NCBI RefSeq assembly: GCF_024227435.1
Contig: NZ_CP100447.1
Location: forward strand, 49,540-113,539
Direction of reading: 5' to 3'
Length of the DNA stretch: 64,000 nucleotides
DNA from: Natrinema caseinilyticum
GTDB lineage: Archaea > Halobacteriota > Halobacteria > Halobacteriales > Natrialbaceae
Position 1 is the stretch's first letter, and the number at the start of each line of letters is the position of its first letter. A program made the position numbers and the translations under genes. The notes under the pieces were generated by a model. It was not told where the DNA came from. It saw only the letters and a program-made list of their open reading frames with translations, and did not search any database. Positions 19,377 to 29,285 of this stretch are shown here, one piece after another.

Positions 19377-20936
19377 ATGTCCAGCACTGTTGCCCCAGAC
19401 CTGCAGGATCGTATCCAGACCATCAGCGACGCATTCGCGGCGTTCGACGAATCCGGAGTCGCCGGCGGAAGCGACCCGACGTTCGCCCTCGACCAGCGCG
19501 ATATAGAGGACCAACTGGAGCGGATGTGCGCCTACCGAGTTCCGATGGACGAGGCTGTTCGAACCATCGTTCGGAAGGCCTGCACCGATGCCGACCTCGA
19601 CCGCGATGACCTCACCGACGACCTCGCCAAACTGGCTGGCTACGGCGGACGTCCCCAGAAGGCTGCTCGGACGATGCTCAACAGCATCGATGAGGCCGAC
19701 AAGTGGGTCGACGTCGTCGCCGAAGTCGTCGAACTGTGGGAGCCCCGGAGCGAGAAGATTGCCCAAGTCGGACTGCTGGGCGACGAGTCCGGCCGACTCA
19801 AGTTCGTCGTATGGGCCAGCGCCGACCTGCCCGAACTCGAGGAGGGTGGCACCTACGAATTCGAGAGCGTCGTCACCGACGAGTACCAGGGCCGGTTCTC
19901 GGTGAGTTGCAATTCAGCCACCTCGATCAGCGAGACAGACCAGTCCGTCGAGGTCAGCGACGGCACGATCGAAGTCGTCGGGAGCATCGTCGACGTTCAA
20001 GAAGGTTCGGGCCTCATCAAGCGCTGTGGACAGGACGACTGCACTCGCGTTCTCCGGAACGGCCGATGTGCCGAACACGGACAGCGGGACGGCGACTTCG
20101 ACCTCCGAATCAAGGCGATCCTCGACGACGGTGAGCGGTCGGTCAGCGTGCTGTTCAACGAGGAAGCGACGGAAGCGGTCACCGGCATCTCGTTGGACGA
20201 TGCGACGACGATGGCGATGGACGCACTCTCGACCGATGTCGTCGCCGACGAGATCAGCGAGCAGCTCCTTGGTCGCAGGTTCCGGCTCACTGGTAGCGTC
20301 TTCGGGACCTACTTCCTCGTGGACAACGCGGAGCGATGTTCCGACGAGAGCGACCTCAGTGACGACGTACTTGAGCCTGCCCTGACTGCTCGACAGCCTG
20401 CTCGCCGAGTCCTCGCACAGGAATTGAACGCTTCGACAGAGACGTTTCAGGAGTCGGATGCAGAACGAGCGCCGGTCTTCGGGCTCTCCCCAACAGGTGC
20501 GGCGCTCAACCGTGTGTTGATCGTCGGGGCGCTCACTGAGGTTCGGGACGTGGGGTCGGACAATGAGTACTGGCAGGGGCGCGTTTACGCTGGCTCCGAG
20601 CCGGTATTCGTCTACGCGGGGCAGTATCAAGCAGATGCGATGGACACGCTGCGAAACGCAGAGACGCCATCGTACGTCGCCGTCATTGGCAAGCACCGGG
20701 CGTACGAGTCCGGTGACCGAACGAATGTCGCAGTTGAACCTGAACGCATCGTCCCTGTCGATGCAGAGACGCGAGACGTCTGGCTCGATGAGGCGGTCGC
20801 ACATACTCGCGCCCGGCTCGAAGCTTATGAGGCAAGTGAGTCACCGTTCAGCGATGAGGCAGAGGTGGCGTACGGTGATGACGTAGACGAACTAGTCGAG
20901 GTCGTCAGTTCGCTCGACGGTCACGAAGAAGAGTAA
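19377..20936 (+). CDS. rpa: RPA-type single-stranded DNA-binding protein (519 aa)
   Basis: Replication protein A homologue. OB-fold regions are visible, e.g. EKIAQVGLLGDESGRLKFVV and the strands around VSVLFNEEA. A zinc finger lies between them: C217-x4-C222-x8-C231-x2-H234. The N-terminus is helical with a DDLAKLAGYGGRPQKAARTM segment, as in haloarchaeal RPA. The protein binds ssDNA during replication and repair. ATG 19377 (MSSTVAPDLQDR) is preferred over an upstream start because it begins the conserved helical part. Encoding its own RPA, PCNA and primase-polymerase suggests the element builds much of its own replisome. Confidence 0.88.
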   Translation: MSSTVAPDLQDRIQTISDAFAAFDESGVAGGSDPTFALDQRDIEDQLERMCAYRVPMDEAVRTIVRKACTDADLDRDDLTDDLAKLAGYGGRPQKAARTMLNSIDEADKWVDVVAEVVELWEPRSEKIAQVGLLGDESGRLKFVVWASADLPELEEGGTYEFESVVTDEYQGRFSVSCNSATSISETDQSVEVSDGTIEVVGSIVDVQEGSGLIKRCGQDDCTRVLRNGRCAEHGQRDGDFDLRIKAILDDGERSVSVLFNEEATEAVTGISLDDATTMAMDALSTDVVADEISEQLLGRRFRLTGSVFGTYFLVDNAERCSDESDLSDDVLEPALTARQPARRVLAQELNASTETFQESDAERAPVFGLSPTGAALNRVLIVGALTEVRDVGSDNEYWQGRVYAGSEPVFVYAGQYQADAMDTLRNAETPSYVAVIGKHRAYESGDRTNVAVEPERIVPVDAETRDVWLDEAVAHTRARLEAYEASESPFSDEAEVAYGDDVDELVEVVSSLDGHEEE

Positions 20937-21178
20937 CAACCCTCACTTCTCCTCGCCGTCGGTGTATCCGCGTGAAATGTATCGGAACGAATTGGGTGGG
21001 ACACATAACTGAGAATAGAGGCCCCACTAACGACACGACCGCCCGAGAACGTCTCGAAATGCATCTCGCTCAAGCCTTGACTCGCGCGAGGCGATCCCAC
21101 GATTAGATGGGATAGATGTCACGTCTATGCTGGCCAGTACCGGATGTATATTCTGGGGGCTTGCTTCAGACCCCAAGA

Positions 21179-24100
21179 TCACGATGTTTCTGAGTCAGCT
21201 GTCTTGTGCTGGTCGATTATTCGGCGATACTCTGACTCGCCAGATTCATAGAAACGTTCGGCGAGCATTACTGCTTGATCATTGTCGTTTGCCGCTGCTA
21301 CTTTCACGATAGTCCAACGCTCGTCGCTCGCTGGATAGGTGAACGAAGTATCCCATTGGTCAACGAGCGCGACGAGCACATTGATTGCATCGTCTATATC
21401 TGCGGAGGTCGGACTGGAATTCACCTCGTTTGCCAAGAAATCGATTACTTGCTGGAACGGGAGCGATGAGGATAGACAAGGGGCGCTCTGAACGAGGTGG
21501 TCTGCGATTTCTGTTACACTGGCCGATGGTGGAGCATGCGCCAGGAGTTCGGCGTACTCTTGAAATCCATCACACACCGGTGTCTCGTGTTCTTCGAGCC
21601 GCATCCCCCAGAACTCGATTGCTTGATGCCAAACCATCGCCTCGATCTCACGGTCGTCAGTGTTGTTTAGTAGGCTGGTGAACGTCCGGGCGAACGCGAA
21701 ATCGGCTGACTTGATGTCTTCACCATCTAATTCGGTGACGCTCACCCCGAACGCTTCTTCGATAAGCGGGTCCGATGCCTCGATGAATTCTTGTGCATAT
21801 GCACTCGCGAGGTGCGAGCACACTCGTTCGTACGTTCGTTCGTCGTAGGTGTCGGCCGTGTTGTCGACCAGATATGCGCTGGTATCCTCTTCTTCCTTCT
21901 CCTCGACAGTGTCCGGACTGTCTGCCGTGTATAATTCAACCGCCCGCCCATACTTCGAACGCAGATCGTCGAACAGATCTTGTGATAGTCGATTAATTGT
22001 GAGATATCCTTCCCAAGTTGCAGTAAACTGTCGAACTGCATCAGGAGAGTCTTCTTCGGGAAAGAGCACATCCAAATGAGTGCAAACTAACGAGGTGTTT
22101 AGGTGGAATAGTAGCGGTAGTCGCATTCCGAGGGCGAAACGTACCGGTCGTGCAGAGTCCTCGAACAGGGCCATTATCCGATCCCACAAGTCTTGTTGAC
22201 CCCCCGACGTATCTGGGTGCTCTGCATCCAGCGAGGCGAAAAAATATGTTGTTGAAACGATACCAGTCGCCCGAACCCCTTTTACGAAGATGGCGTTCTG
22301 CGGCGCAATCGACTGATTCCATCCCGCGCCTGTTTGCTCTGGATCCGGATCCTGGAGCTGTCGCAAGAGGATTTCCGACAGAACTTCCTCGTACTCGGCG
22401 ACCTGAAGCGAACTCCGCGTATGTGAGATAATCGTCTGAACAAGTTCTGCAGCAGTCCGTCGTGTATCGCGAGGCCACCGCTGCTCATCTGTTCCGATGT
22501 TGGTGACTACGTCAAGTGCCTCGATGACGGAATCCCACGCTTCGATTGTGGTTTCGCGGTGGTCGGTGCCCGTAATAAGATATTTCACCGCTTCGAAGGC
22601 CGTGTCGGCGAAATTGTCGTCGCCTGAACGGACTATCTCGGGGAGGCTCGGGAGATACATTGCCGGGTCATCACGGAGTCGGTCACGGAGCTCCTCGTCG
22701 AGTAACGCTCGAACCTCATCCATGTCCTCTTTCATGTCTCCTTCAAGATGATGCGGGACCGCGTGCTCCATGCAGGCAGAGATGAACGCATCAGAGTCTA
22801 ATTCAGAAGGATCAAGTGGGGTTCCGTCATCGCCGTCTCCCCATTGGAATGGAAAGTGGTAGCCGGTCCCGGCTTGATATTCGATCTCGCCATACTCATC
22901 AATTAACGACTGAATGTCTCTCTGCTGTGAGTTCGACACTGCATCTCGAACGTGATATAGCCGTTTCAGTTTCCAACGATCGATATGAGCGTCGACCATC
23001 TGGTCGAGTTCGTCCGTGGAATCGAACTCGCGCCGATCAGACAACCGCTCGCGGATGTCCTCTTCATCGAGCGCCTCGTTGATATGCTTGAGGACGGTCT
23101 CTTGATCCGCTTCTGAAATGACATCGAACCCACTATCCAGCAGGGAGATGTATTCTGTTGAGATCTCGCGGTCGACAACGTTTTTAGCGGTTGTCAGAAC
23201 CTCACTAACGAGTCCCGGCGCTCGTTCGGGATCCCGCGCGAGGACGCTTATCGAAATCTGCTTGAAGACTCCGTCATCCTCTAAGTAGTGACGCACCCAT
23301 GTAGACCCAACTGACGCGTCGTGGACGAGCAGCGATCCCAGAACGCCTTCGATCACCTGGAGAAATACTACCTCTATCTTGGTGGGGTTGAGTCGGTTGG
23401 CAACTAATCGACGACGGAGCAGGCGTTCCGGCGGAATTTTATCTGTAGATTGTGAGACAATGAGCTCCAGACAGGTTCGGAACCGTTCGTCAAGTAGGTC
23501 AAGAAGGTCCGTCCCACAGGTAGCGACTAGCTCGTCACCGTACTCGTCGAACAATGATTGGATCGACCTCGCCCGGAGTCGACAGTGAACCTCTGTCCTC
23601 GTTCCTGAATATTCTCCTCGTTCAACCTCGGTTGTCTCGCTCACCGCCGGTTCGAGGAGAGTGGAAAGCAACTCCAACGCGGTGTCAAACTGGCTCTCGT
23701 GGATTAAGACGCCTACCAGCGTCGATAAATTCGAATGCATCCGCTTCGATGTCTCTCGGTCCATATCGGCGAGATACCTCACTACCAGAGACGTCAGTCT
23801 GGAAAGTTGCGTGGGGGGCAAGGAATCGACGACGGATAGATAGGGGCGTAACTGGGATCGATCAGGCGCGTCATACGTCGCTAGTGCATCTATTAGGATC
23901 TCTGGGTGTGCCCCGGCGAGTTCGGAGACATACGTTGCGGAATGGCGGCCAAATTCCGAGACTCGTTCATTGTCGACCAAGTATCTCGCCCACGCCGGGG
24001 AGGAGAGATCACGATAGAACTCCCGTGTGAGGTTCTGGTCCGTGTTCAAGGAGTCCAAGAGTGCCCGGGCAGTTTCGTCTGGCAACTTTTCCGGCCCGAG

Positions 24101-25717
24101 ATCCCGTGCTGATTCGGCGAGGATCGACTTTGCGTAGAACCCGAGGTCTGAATCTGAACCGAGCCCATCCCTAATGAAGGAGGTACTCCTGCTGGCGTCC
24201 TCTATATACATACGAAACATCCAGTCGAAGACATCCGCTGCGACGCGTTCGTCGATGTCGTCCTCAAGAACGTCTTCAACGGAAAAATCCCCACAAACCG
24301 CGTCCCACGCGTAGAAATACGATTGTAATTGGTCGTGTTTGAACCGATATCGGCGGCGCCAGTCATTGACGATAGTCCCCCTGCTTTGCAGCCGTCCGTC
24401 ACCGGGATTTCGTTCTTCGATTTCGAACGTGGTTGTCCGGTCACGGAGGGAAGACCGTGCGTGGTAGACACAGCGGTCGACCGGGCTGTCCTCCCAGCTC
24501 GCCGGGATGGTACCCGACGGGCCGCTTCCCTCAGTGTCAAGCGACTCCCGGTATGCGTCCCACAGTGCGGTTTCCGTAGTAAGCGAACTAGGATCGATGG
24601 CAGCGTCGGCTGCTATCACGTCAGCGAGTAGCGTCAGGTTCAGTAGTCGCTGACACAGGTCAAGTAGCGCCGGAGGTTGCTCCTCAGAGTCCACACCGAG
24701 TTCTGACAGTAGCGATGACACCTTGGCCTCGTCCAGGGATTCAAGCTCAATCTGGGTGAACTGAGACGCCTCATTCAACCGCTGATATTCCGGTTGTTCC
24801 AGATCCCATGTCCGGCATGCACAGAGGACGCCAACCTGGTCCATCTCGCTCAAGTCGAGGAGTAGATGTTGGAATACGGTGGCTGCAGTTTCTATTCGGA
24901 TATTATCAAGCTGATCAACCACTACCGTACAACTACCGTTCCGGTCAGCGACCTCCTGAAACAGATCTCGGAGGCTGTTCGTGATGCCGAGCTCCGCCTC
25001 GACATCGGAGATTGACCTGAACTGACCGAATTCACGTGCATCAATGAAGTAGACCGGATGCTCGTCCGCCAGTGTGGCATATTGCTCCGTCAGCACACCC
25101 GTCTTTCCAACACCTGCAGGCCCGGTAAGAATAACGTTTCCTCCAGCAGATAGTTCAGACTCAACCGTCGCAACGCCTGAAAGCGAGACGTGTTGGTCGA
25201 TTTCTGGAATTTGGTACGCCGTCTCGGACGGGGCCATCCGATTGCTCCACCGTGACAACGCGTCGAGGTCATCGTAGTATCGCTCATGCCGTTGCTCAAT
25301 CTCTTCAACCAGCGTTTCTGTGAGGGTGTTTGTGTGGCGGACGTATTCGTAGAGAATCTGGTAGATCTCGTGGGTCTGTCCCCCAGCAACGAGGTTTTCT
25401 TCGAGATAGACAAGGAATCGTTCGATCGTCGCCTCGAAATCGACATCTTCGGTCGTATTCGCCCGCACCTTTAGCGCATAAGCAAGGTCTGAGAGTATCT
25501 CATCAGTATCTGCAGAAGCCGTCGCTTCTTCGTCAAGTTCAGCCTGAAAAACATCGAGAAGATCGTCTGAAGAGATTCCGGGGGTATCAGCCGCAGTCGC
25601 CTCCGCTGCGTCAGCAACGGCCTTGTGAAATGTTCTTCCTTTTCGGAACCTGCTGAAAATCTCCGTTCCTGAGTCGTATGCGATGGAGAAAAGAACCGGG
25701 TCAGGGATCATTGACAA
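21179..25717 (-). CDS. Giant STAND-type NTPase, defence candidate (1512 aa)
   Basis: N-terminal helical domain (residues 1-160) with no recognised catalytic motif. A NACHT/AAA-like NTPase follows: Walker A GPAGVGKT at 199-206, Walker B TVVVDQLDN at about 264-272, a sensor-like LCACRTWDLEQ and a downstream winged-helix-like region. About 1000 residues of helical repeat (ARM/HEAT-like) complete the protein. This order, effector or adaptor then STAND NTPase then superhelical sensor, is that of antiviral STAND proteins such as Avs and bNACHT. No enzyme domain is evident at the N-terminus, so any effector activity is unknown. The gene stands alone on the minus strand, as single-gene STAND systems do. 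Confidence 0.78.
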   Translation of the reverse strand: MSMIPDPVLFSIAYDSGTEIFSRFRKGRTFHKAVADAAEATAADTPGISSDDLLDVFQAELDEEATASADTDEILSDLAYALKVRANTTEDVDFEATIERFLVYLEENLVAGGQTHEIYQILYEYVRHTNTLTETLVEEIEQRHERYYDDLDALSRWSNRMAPSETAYQIPEIDQHVSLSGVATVESELSAGGNVILTGPAGVGKTGVLTEQYATLADEHPVYFIDAREFGQFRSISDVEAELGITNSLRDLFQEVADRNGSCTVVVDQLDNIRIETAATVFQHLLLDLSEMDQVGVLCACRTWDLEQPEYQRLNEASQFTQIELESLDEAKVSSLLSELGVDSEEQPPALLDLCQRLLNLTLLADVIAADAAIDPSSLTTETALWDAYRESLDTEGSGPSGTIPASWEDSPVDRCVYHARSSLRDRTTTFEIEERNPGDGRLQSRGTIVNDWRRRYRFKHDQLQSYFYAWDAVCGDFSVEDVLEDDIDERVAADVFDWMFRMYIEDASRSTSFIRDGLGSDSDLGFYAKSILAESARDLGPEKLPDETARALLDSLNTDQNLTREFYRDLSSPAWARYLVDNERVSEFGRHSATYVSELAGAHPEILIDALATYDAPDRSQLRPYLSVVDSLPPTQLSRLTSLVVRYLADMDRETSKRMHSNLSTLVGVLIHESQFDTALELLSTLLEPAVSETTEVERGEYSGTRTEVHCRLRARSIQSLFDEYGDELVATCGTDLLDLLDERFRTCLELIVSQSTDKIPPERLLRRRLVANRLNPTKIEVVFLQVIEGVLGSLLVHDASVGSTWVRHYLEDDGVFKQISISVLARDPERAPGLVSEVLTTAKNVVDREISTEYISLLDSGFDVISEADQETVLKHINEALDEEDIRERLSDRREFDSTDELDQMVDAHIDRWKLKRLYHVRDAVSNSQQRDIQSLIDEYGEIEYQAGTGYHFPFQWGDGDDGTPLDPSELDSDAFISACMEHAVPHHLEGDMKEDMDEVRALLDEELRDRLRDDPAMYLPSLPEIVRSGDDNFADTAFEAVKYLITGTDHRETTIEAWDSVIEALDVVTNIGTDEQRWPRDTRRTAAELVQTIISHTRSSLQVAEYEEVLSEILLRQLQDPDPEQTGAGWNQSIAPQNAIFVKGVRATGIVSTTYFFASLDAEHPDTSGGQQDLWDRIMALFEDSARPVRFALGMRLPLLFHLNTSLVCTHLDVLFPEEDSPDAVRQFTATWEGYLTINRLSQDLFDDLRSKYGRAVELYTADSPDTVEEKEEEDTSAYLVDNTADTYDERTYERVCSHLASAYAQEFIEASDPLIEEAFGVSVTELDGEDIKSADFAFARTFTSLLNNTDDREIEAMVWHQAIEFWGMRLEEHETPVCDGFQEYAELLAHAPPSASVTEIADHLVQSAPCLSSSLPFQQVIDFLANEVNSSPTSADIDDAINVLVALVDQWDTSFTYPASDERWTIVKVAAANDNDQAVMLAERFYESGESEYRRIIDQHKTADSETS

Positions 25718-25757
25718 TCATTCTCTTTGCTATCCCCGTATAGGTTTGGCCGTTGGG

Positions 25758-25979
25758 CTCCAATTCGCGTCAGAGTCGATCACTGGGGTTGATGAGTCGA
25801 CTTGGGAAGCGTGGGTTGCGGAAGCTGCGGCTCAGACCAGTGACTGAATCGAGGCATTCGAGGCTGGCGAGGCCTCCTTCGGTGCGCAAGCACAGGACGA
25901 GTACGGTGAGAGCCTCAGTGAGCTTCGAAAGGCCGTCGTCGCCATTGAGGATGGCAACTCTGACGACAGCGAAGAATAG
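25758..25979 (+). pseudogene. Remnant of an acidic protein gene, interrupted by TGA
   Basis: The frame from 25758 to the TAG at 25977 reads like a haloarchaeal C-terminus on both sides of a single TGA at 25845-25847: VDESTWEAWVAEAAAQTSD, stop, then IEAFEAGEASFGAQAQDEYG and an acidic tail ending in SDDSEE. No start codon is found in the 40 nt before the STAND gene. It is probably the 3' end of a gene cut by a rearrangement, further decayed by a nonsense change. Its original function is unknown. Confidence 0.5.
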
Positions 25980-26048
25980 TCGCAGTCGTTCAGAATCTGC
26001 TACTTCTTCTCCCCTCAGCTATATGGAATCTCTGTGTGAACTCCATCT

Positions 26049-26513
26049 ATGCTCGTCCCTGAGGAGTACATCGTTGAGGAGATCGAGATCGACGAGCGAG
26101 AGTTAGAGCGGGACCCTCCGGGGATTCACCTACGATATAATCATACAGAGCCGTCCGTCATCAGCGATGGCGTCGACTTTATCGCCGTCATCGCTCAGGG
26201 TGACGACGAGTACCGGATCGACTACTGGGGGTACGCCTTCGGCCGGATGTATCTCACTCCAGAGGGTGTCCAAGAACTCGGTCAGCGACTCGCCTACGAG
26301 GAAGACGAGGTCCCTTCGTGGACACTCGACTCCGAGACCGTCGATGCTAACGACCCGCCATGGTGGTTGCCAGATGACACCGCTATCGATCCCACCGTTG
26401 CGTGTGAACACTGTGAGGAGATCGTTTCGGTGCGAGAGGTCGTCACTCCACGGCAGCACCCGGTGGGCATGGATGGGACTGTCTTCTGTCGTGATTGCTG
26501 GGAACAGCATTGA
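26049..26513 (+). CDS. Hypothetical protein with C-terminal zinc finger (154 aa)
   Basis: Acidic alpha/beta protein whose C-terminus has a treble-clef-like zinc site: CEHCEEIV near residues 118-125 and CRDCWEQH at the end. The first half is beta-rich (VDFIAVIAQGDDEYRIDYWG). A CTATAT box at about 26019-26024 lies 25-30 nt before the ATG, giving a leaderless start, and an ATGGA/TCCAT dyad flanks the presumed start region (26023-26046). Function unknown. It is convergent with the OB-fold gene downstream. Confidence 0.7.
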   Translation: MLVPEEYIVEEIEIDERELERDPPGIHLRYNHTEPSVISDGVDFIAVIAQGDDEYRIDYWGYAFGRMYLTPEGVQELGQRLAYEEDEVPSWTLDSETVDANDPPWWLPDDTAIDPTVACEHCEEIVSVREVVTPRQHPVGMDGTVFCRDCWEQH

Positions 26514-26569
26514 CTAACCGAAGTCACTGAGCCGCTAGATGGGGCAGGAAAGCGAACGACCAATCCATA

Positions 26570-26612
26570 GTTACCCCACGTAATCGAATAATCTACGTTC
26601 CTGTGGGGTAAC
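26570..26612. repeat. Inverted repeat GTTACCCCAC/GTGGGGTAAC, copy A
   Basis: Perfect 10-bp inverted repeat: GTTACCCCAC at 26570-26579 and GTGGGGTAAC at 26603-26612, separated by 23 nt. It lies between two convergent genes. A near copy with the same arms is at 55933-55973, and the start of the spacer is also similar (GTAATC against GTAGTC). Confidence 0.6.
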
Positions 26613-26700
26613 CTTGCTTTCTTCAATTGCTCCGGTTCAGGTGTTCGGAAAGAGGGGTTAGGATTCTAAGTCTCAGAGAGACTTCTTGTGCTACTTGGTT

Positions 26701-28629
26701 CTACGTCGTTCTCGTCACCTGCTGTTTCGTCGCTGTCTCCGACGCAGTTGAACGATTCTGCGCAACTACTTCGACATCATCCTGCGCGAGCCACCAGTCG
26801 GGCATCCAGTCCGCGATCGGGAACACCCAGCTTTCGGATCCTCGCCAGTACGCGATTGGATTCCTCGGCACGGCTGCTCCGGTGATCGAGGGCTTCGATT
26901 TCCGGTGTGGTCTCGTTCGTCGTGACTCTACAGATGGAGTCTGCTGTGGCGTCGACGCTGATTCGTCGTCTGAATCGTCAGGCGCCTGTTCGAGAATCGT
27001 GATTTCGCTATCGCGTCGAGTCTCGAACGTTGCTTCGTTCCCGTACCAGCCTTTGTGGACGTTCTCGACACGCACGAGGTCACCGACCGTCAGTTCGGGG
27101 AACCGGTGTGATCGGATGAGCGTGCGGCCACCGAAGTCCGTCGGGTCTGGCGTCGGGCGCGTCTCGTCCCATTCAGACTTCTTCCAGATAGCGAAACGAA
27201 TCGTCCCGGTCTCGTCCTGAAGGACGCCGGCCTGCTTGATTCCGGGGTGAGTGTTCTCGAAGAGGATCGAAACACGACCCTGCGTCGAGAACCGTCCCTT
27301 CGTCTGTGCAGTCGACATATATCGGACGTTGCCGATCTTCTGGACGTTCTGGGGATCGTTCGCTTCGTCTTCGGCCTGTCTGAGCAGCGCATTCGTCGGC
27401 TCGACGCCGCGGTTGACACGCTTCGCGAGCGCGAGCGCGAGCGTCAGCGGACTCTTGCGCACCTCGTAGACCTTCTCGAAGTCGTCACTCAGGAGTCGGT
27501 GCGCCATCGCACAGACTTCCTCGTGTTCGTCAGGGTCCAGCTCGAGCAACGGACGAAGGCGGTCCTTGTGAGCCTGCTTCGCTCGTTTCTCTCGGGCCTC
27601 AGCGAGTTCAGCCGCAGTGGGTCGAGTCGCAGCGAGTTCGTCGAAGCGGTTGTTCAGCCACTTCGCGTGACCGACTAGCTCGACATCGTCGCTCAGCTCG
27701 CCAGGGTGGCAGATGCCATCCGTGACTTTCCGTTTCTCGGCCTCCAATGCGAGTGATCGCTCGATAGCCTCCAGAGAGCTGCCTGCGAACTGCTCGGGCT
27801 CTGTGACCAGGTCACCGAGACGGACGTATTCGCCATCGGGGAGCAAGACCTCCAGATCGGCGGTCTCGAGTCCCGTGGTTGTCTCCGTCCGCTCAGCGTG
27901 GTCGCGGGTCTCTGCGTCGTCCGGTCGGTCGTACGCCTGCAGTCGGCTTTCGGCTGAACCGAGTGAAGCCGAACTCGAGTGGCGGCCAGTGGTCGTCACT
28001 CGGTGGTCGACAGCCTTCGAAGTGGGCGTCGACGGCGTATGTGCAGTCGTGCGGCCGGCGGATTCGTCGAGGCCACTGGCGACACCAACCACTTGTTCGC
28101 CGGTCGGATCGACGAACTTCGAGCTGGCGTTACCAGGGTGCCACGATGCGAGATCGCCTGCTGAATCAGGCTCGATGAGCGCATCAGCGGGCTGGCCGTT
28201 CGCGTTCGTTCGGGCTCTCATGAGCTGTCCTCGTTCTGGGACGATGGGGTAGCCATCAGACGTGTACCCGTACAGTCCATCGACGGGTTCTGCACGCGTC
28301 CCGAAGTCAGTCTTCGCTGCGGTCCGCTCCGTGTAGACGTCACCGTCTTCTTGCTGTTCCGTCGCGACCTCGGGGTCGTTTCGGGAGTCAGCGTCGGATG
28401 GGGCGTCCATGAGCGCCCAGAGGAGTCCTGCCAGTCGTGCGACCAGGCGAGTTCTCGTCGTGGGCTCAGTGGTGGAGCGGCGCTGCTCCTGGTCCTCCCG
28501 GTAGGTCCGGAAGTAGGGCGAGCGACCGTCTTCAGTCCGCGTCGTTGCGGTCCCATGTCGTTCGTTCGTCTGCTTCGTCGCCGCTATCGTCGCCGATAGG
28601 TTCTTATTCTCAGTGTTGCTACTGTTCAT
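26701..28629 (-). CDS. OB-fold nucleic-acid-binding protein with disordered N-terminus (642 aa)
   Basis: The first 230 residues are low-complexity and probably disordered (many Thr, Ser, Arg, Asp). A helical domain (about 240-420) follows, then an OB-fold resembling those of haloarchaeal RPA: VSILFENTHPGIKQAGVL, IRFAIWKK, LTVGDLVRVENV and ATFETRRDSEITIL (about 440-540). A Trp-rich tail (about 590-625) ends the protein. It probably binds ssDNA or RNA; whether it serves replication, repair or transfer is not clear. The ORF ends only 190 nt from the inverted repeat at 26570. Confidence 0.7.
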   Translation of the reverse strand: MNSSNTENKNLSATIAATKQTNERHGTATTRTEDGRSPYFRTYREDQEQRRSTTEPTTRTRLVARLAGLLWALMDAPSDADSRNDPEVATEQQEDGDVYTERTAAKTDFGTRAEPVDGLYGYTSDGYPIVPERGQLMRARTNANGQPADALIEPDSAGDLASWHPGNASSKFVDPTGEQVVGVASGLDESAGRTTAHTPSTPTSKAVDHRVTTTGRHSSSASLGSAESRLQAYDRPDDAETRDHAERTETTTGLETADLEVLLPDGEYVRLGDLVTEPEQFAGSSLEAIERSLALEAEKRKVTDGICHPGELSDDVELVGHAKWLNNRFDELAATRPTAAELAEAREKRAKQAHKDRLRPLLELDPDEHEEVCAMAHRLLSDDFEKVYEVRKSPLTLALALAKRVNRGVEPTNALLRQAEDEANDPQNVQKIGNVRYMSTAQTKGRFSTQGRVSILFENTHPGIKQAGVLQDETGTIRFAIWKKSEWDETRPTPDPTDFGGRTLIRSHRFPELTVGDLVRVENVHKGWYGNEATFETRRDSEITILEQAPDDSDDESASTPQQTPSVESRRTRPHRKSKPSITGAAVPRNPIAYWRGSESWVFPIADWMPDWWLAQDDVEVVAQNRSTASETATKQQVTRTT

Positions 28630-28649
28630 TGCATTTCACCTAATGCACT

Positions 28650-28671
28650 GTGAGGCTCTAGTCAGCCTCAC
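28650..28671. promoter_or_regulatory. 8-bp palindrome upstream of the OB-fold gene
   Basis: GTGAGGCT (28650-28657) and AGCCTCAC (28664-28671) pair perfectly around CTAGTC. The site ends 21 nt before the minus-strand start codon, between it and a weak TATA-like TAAGTA. It is likely an operator for the 26701-28629 gene. Confidence 0.5.
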
Positions 28672-28868
28672 TACTTACACTGTTTAGCGGAGCATAGGTA
28701 TATCGACAGCAGAGGCCACAGAACGCTAGTTCTCAGTAAGAATCCCCACAGTTTCCCCACAATCTTCTCGGGGATCAGAGAGTGTCCAACTGTGATCTTA
28801 GCAGGCGGAAACTCTCACTCTTCAAGACAAAACTTGCATCGCCTGATTTACCTCCGTCTGGTGGACAC

Positions 28869-28918
28869 TATTGGTGTGGCGACCAATAGAGTTATTCCAT
28901 TGGCCTACAAACCAATGG
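28869..28918. promoter_or_regulatory. Twin ATTGG/CCAAT palindromes, tumE-tumA operator
   Basis: Two perfect inverted repeats sit side by side just before the toxin gene: TATTGGT (28869-28875) with ACCAATA (28882-28888), and CCATTGG (28897-28903) with CCAATGG (28912-28918). All four half-sites share ATTGG or its complement. The second ends 6 nt before the ATG at 28925. This is the expected layout for autoregulation by the HTH antitoxin of the pair. Confidence 0.65.
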
Positions 28919-28924
28919 TTGAGG

Positions 28925-29263
28925 ATGGGCTCGCTGACCGACGATGACCTCGATGGCGTAAGCAAGGGGCAGAAGTACCCTGACGGGACTGTTGTCCGGG
29001 TGTTCTGCATGCGGACTGACCGTGATGCGTACCCGTCTGGGTGGGCCTACAAGCTCCATTACGGTGCAACAGAGCCAGATCCGCCCCGTACGCTTGAGGA
29101 CGGTACGATTCGTCGGTACGACAACTCGCACGAGGACACAAAAGGCCACGAACTCCACGTCGCACCCGAGACAGAACCAGAGATAATCGAGTTCCCAGGG
29201 ATGGTCGAACTCTGGGAACGATTCTGGAGCGAAATTCCGAAATCCGAAATCGAGGTCAAGTGA
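28925..29263 (+). CDS. tumE: TumE-family (DUF6516-like) toxin (112 aa)
   Basis: Small protein with WAYKLHYG, IRRYDNSHEDTKGHELHV and ELWERFWSEI. This is the pattern of the DUF6516/TumE toxin family, in which the RYDN-x-H and HxxHV residues are conserved. The start at 28925 (MGSLTDDDLDGV) lies just past the operator; a longer in-frame start would run through both palindromes. The HTH gene 22 nt downstream matches the usual partner. TumE toxins are thought to act on RNA; the activity of this copy is not shown. Confidence 0.75.
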   Translation: MGSLTDDDLDGVSKGQKYPDGTVVRVFCMRTDRDAYPSGWAYKLHYGATEPDPPRTLEDGTIRRYDNSHEDTKGHELHVAPETEPEIIEFPGMVELWERFWSEIPKSEIEVK

Positions 29264-29285
29264 GGCCATTACCACGGTGATACCC

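Noticed and set aside
26627..27220. 197-aa ORF on the plus strand
   Set aside because: It is antisense to the OB-fold gene and its product is rich in Cys, Ser and Arg, not acidic; a mirror frame of GC-rich coding DNA.
5238..28764. Shared 14-mer GTTTCCCCACAATC at 5238 and 28751 as an origin element
   Set aside because: Only two copies with different flanks and no other origin features; could be chance.
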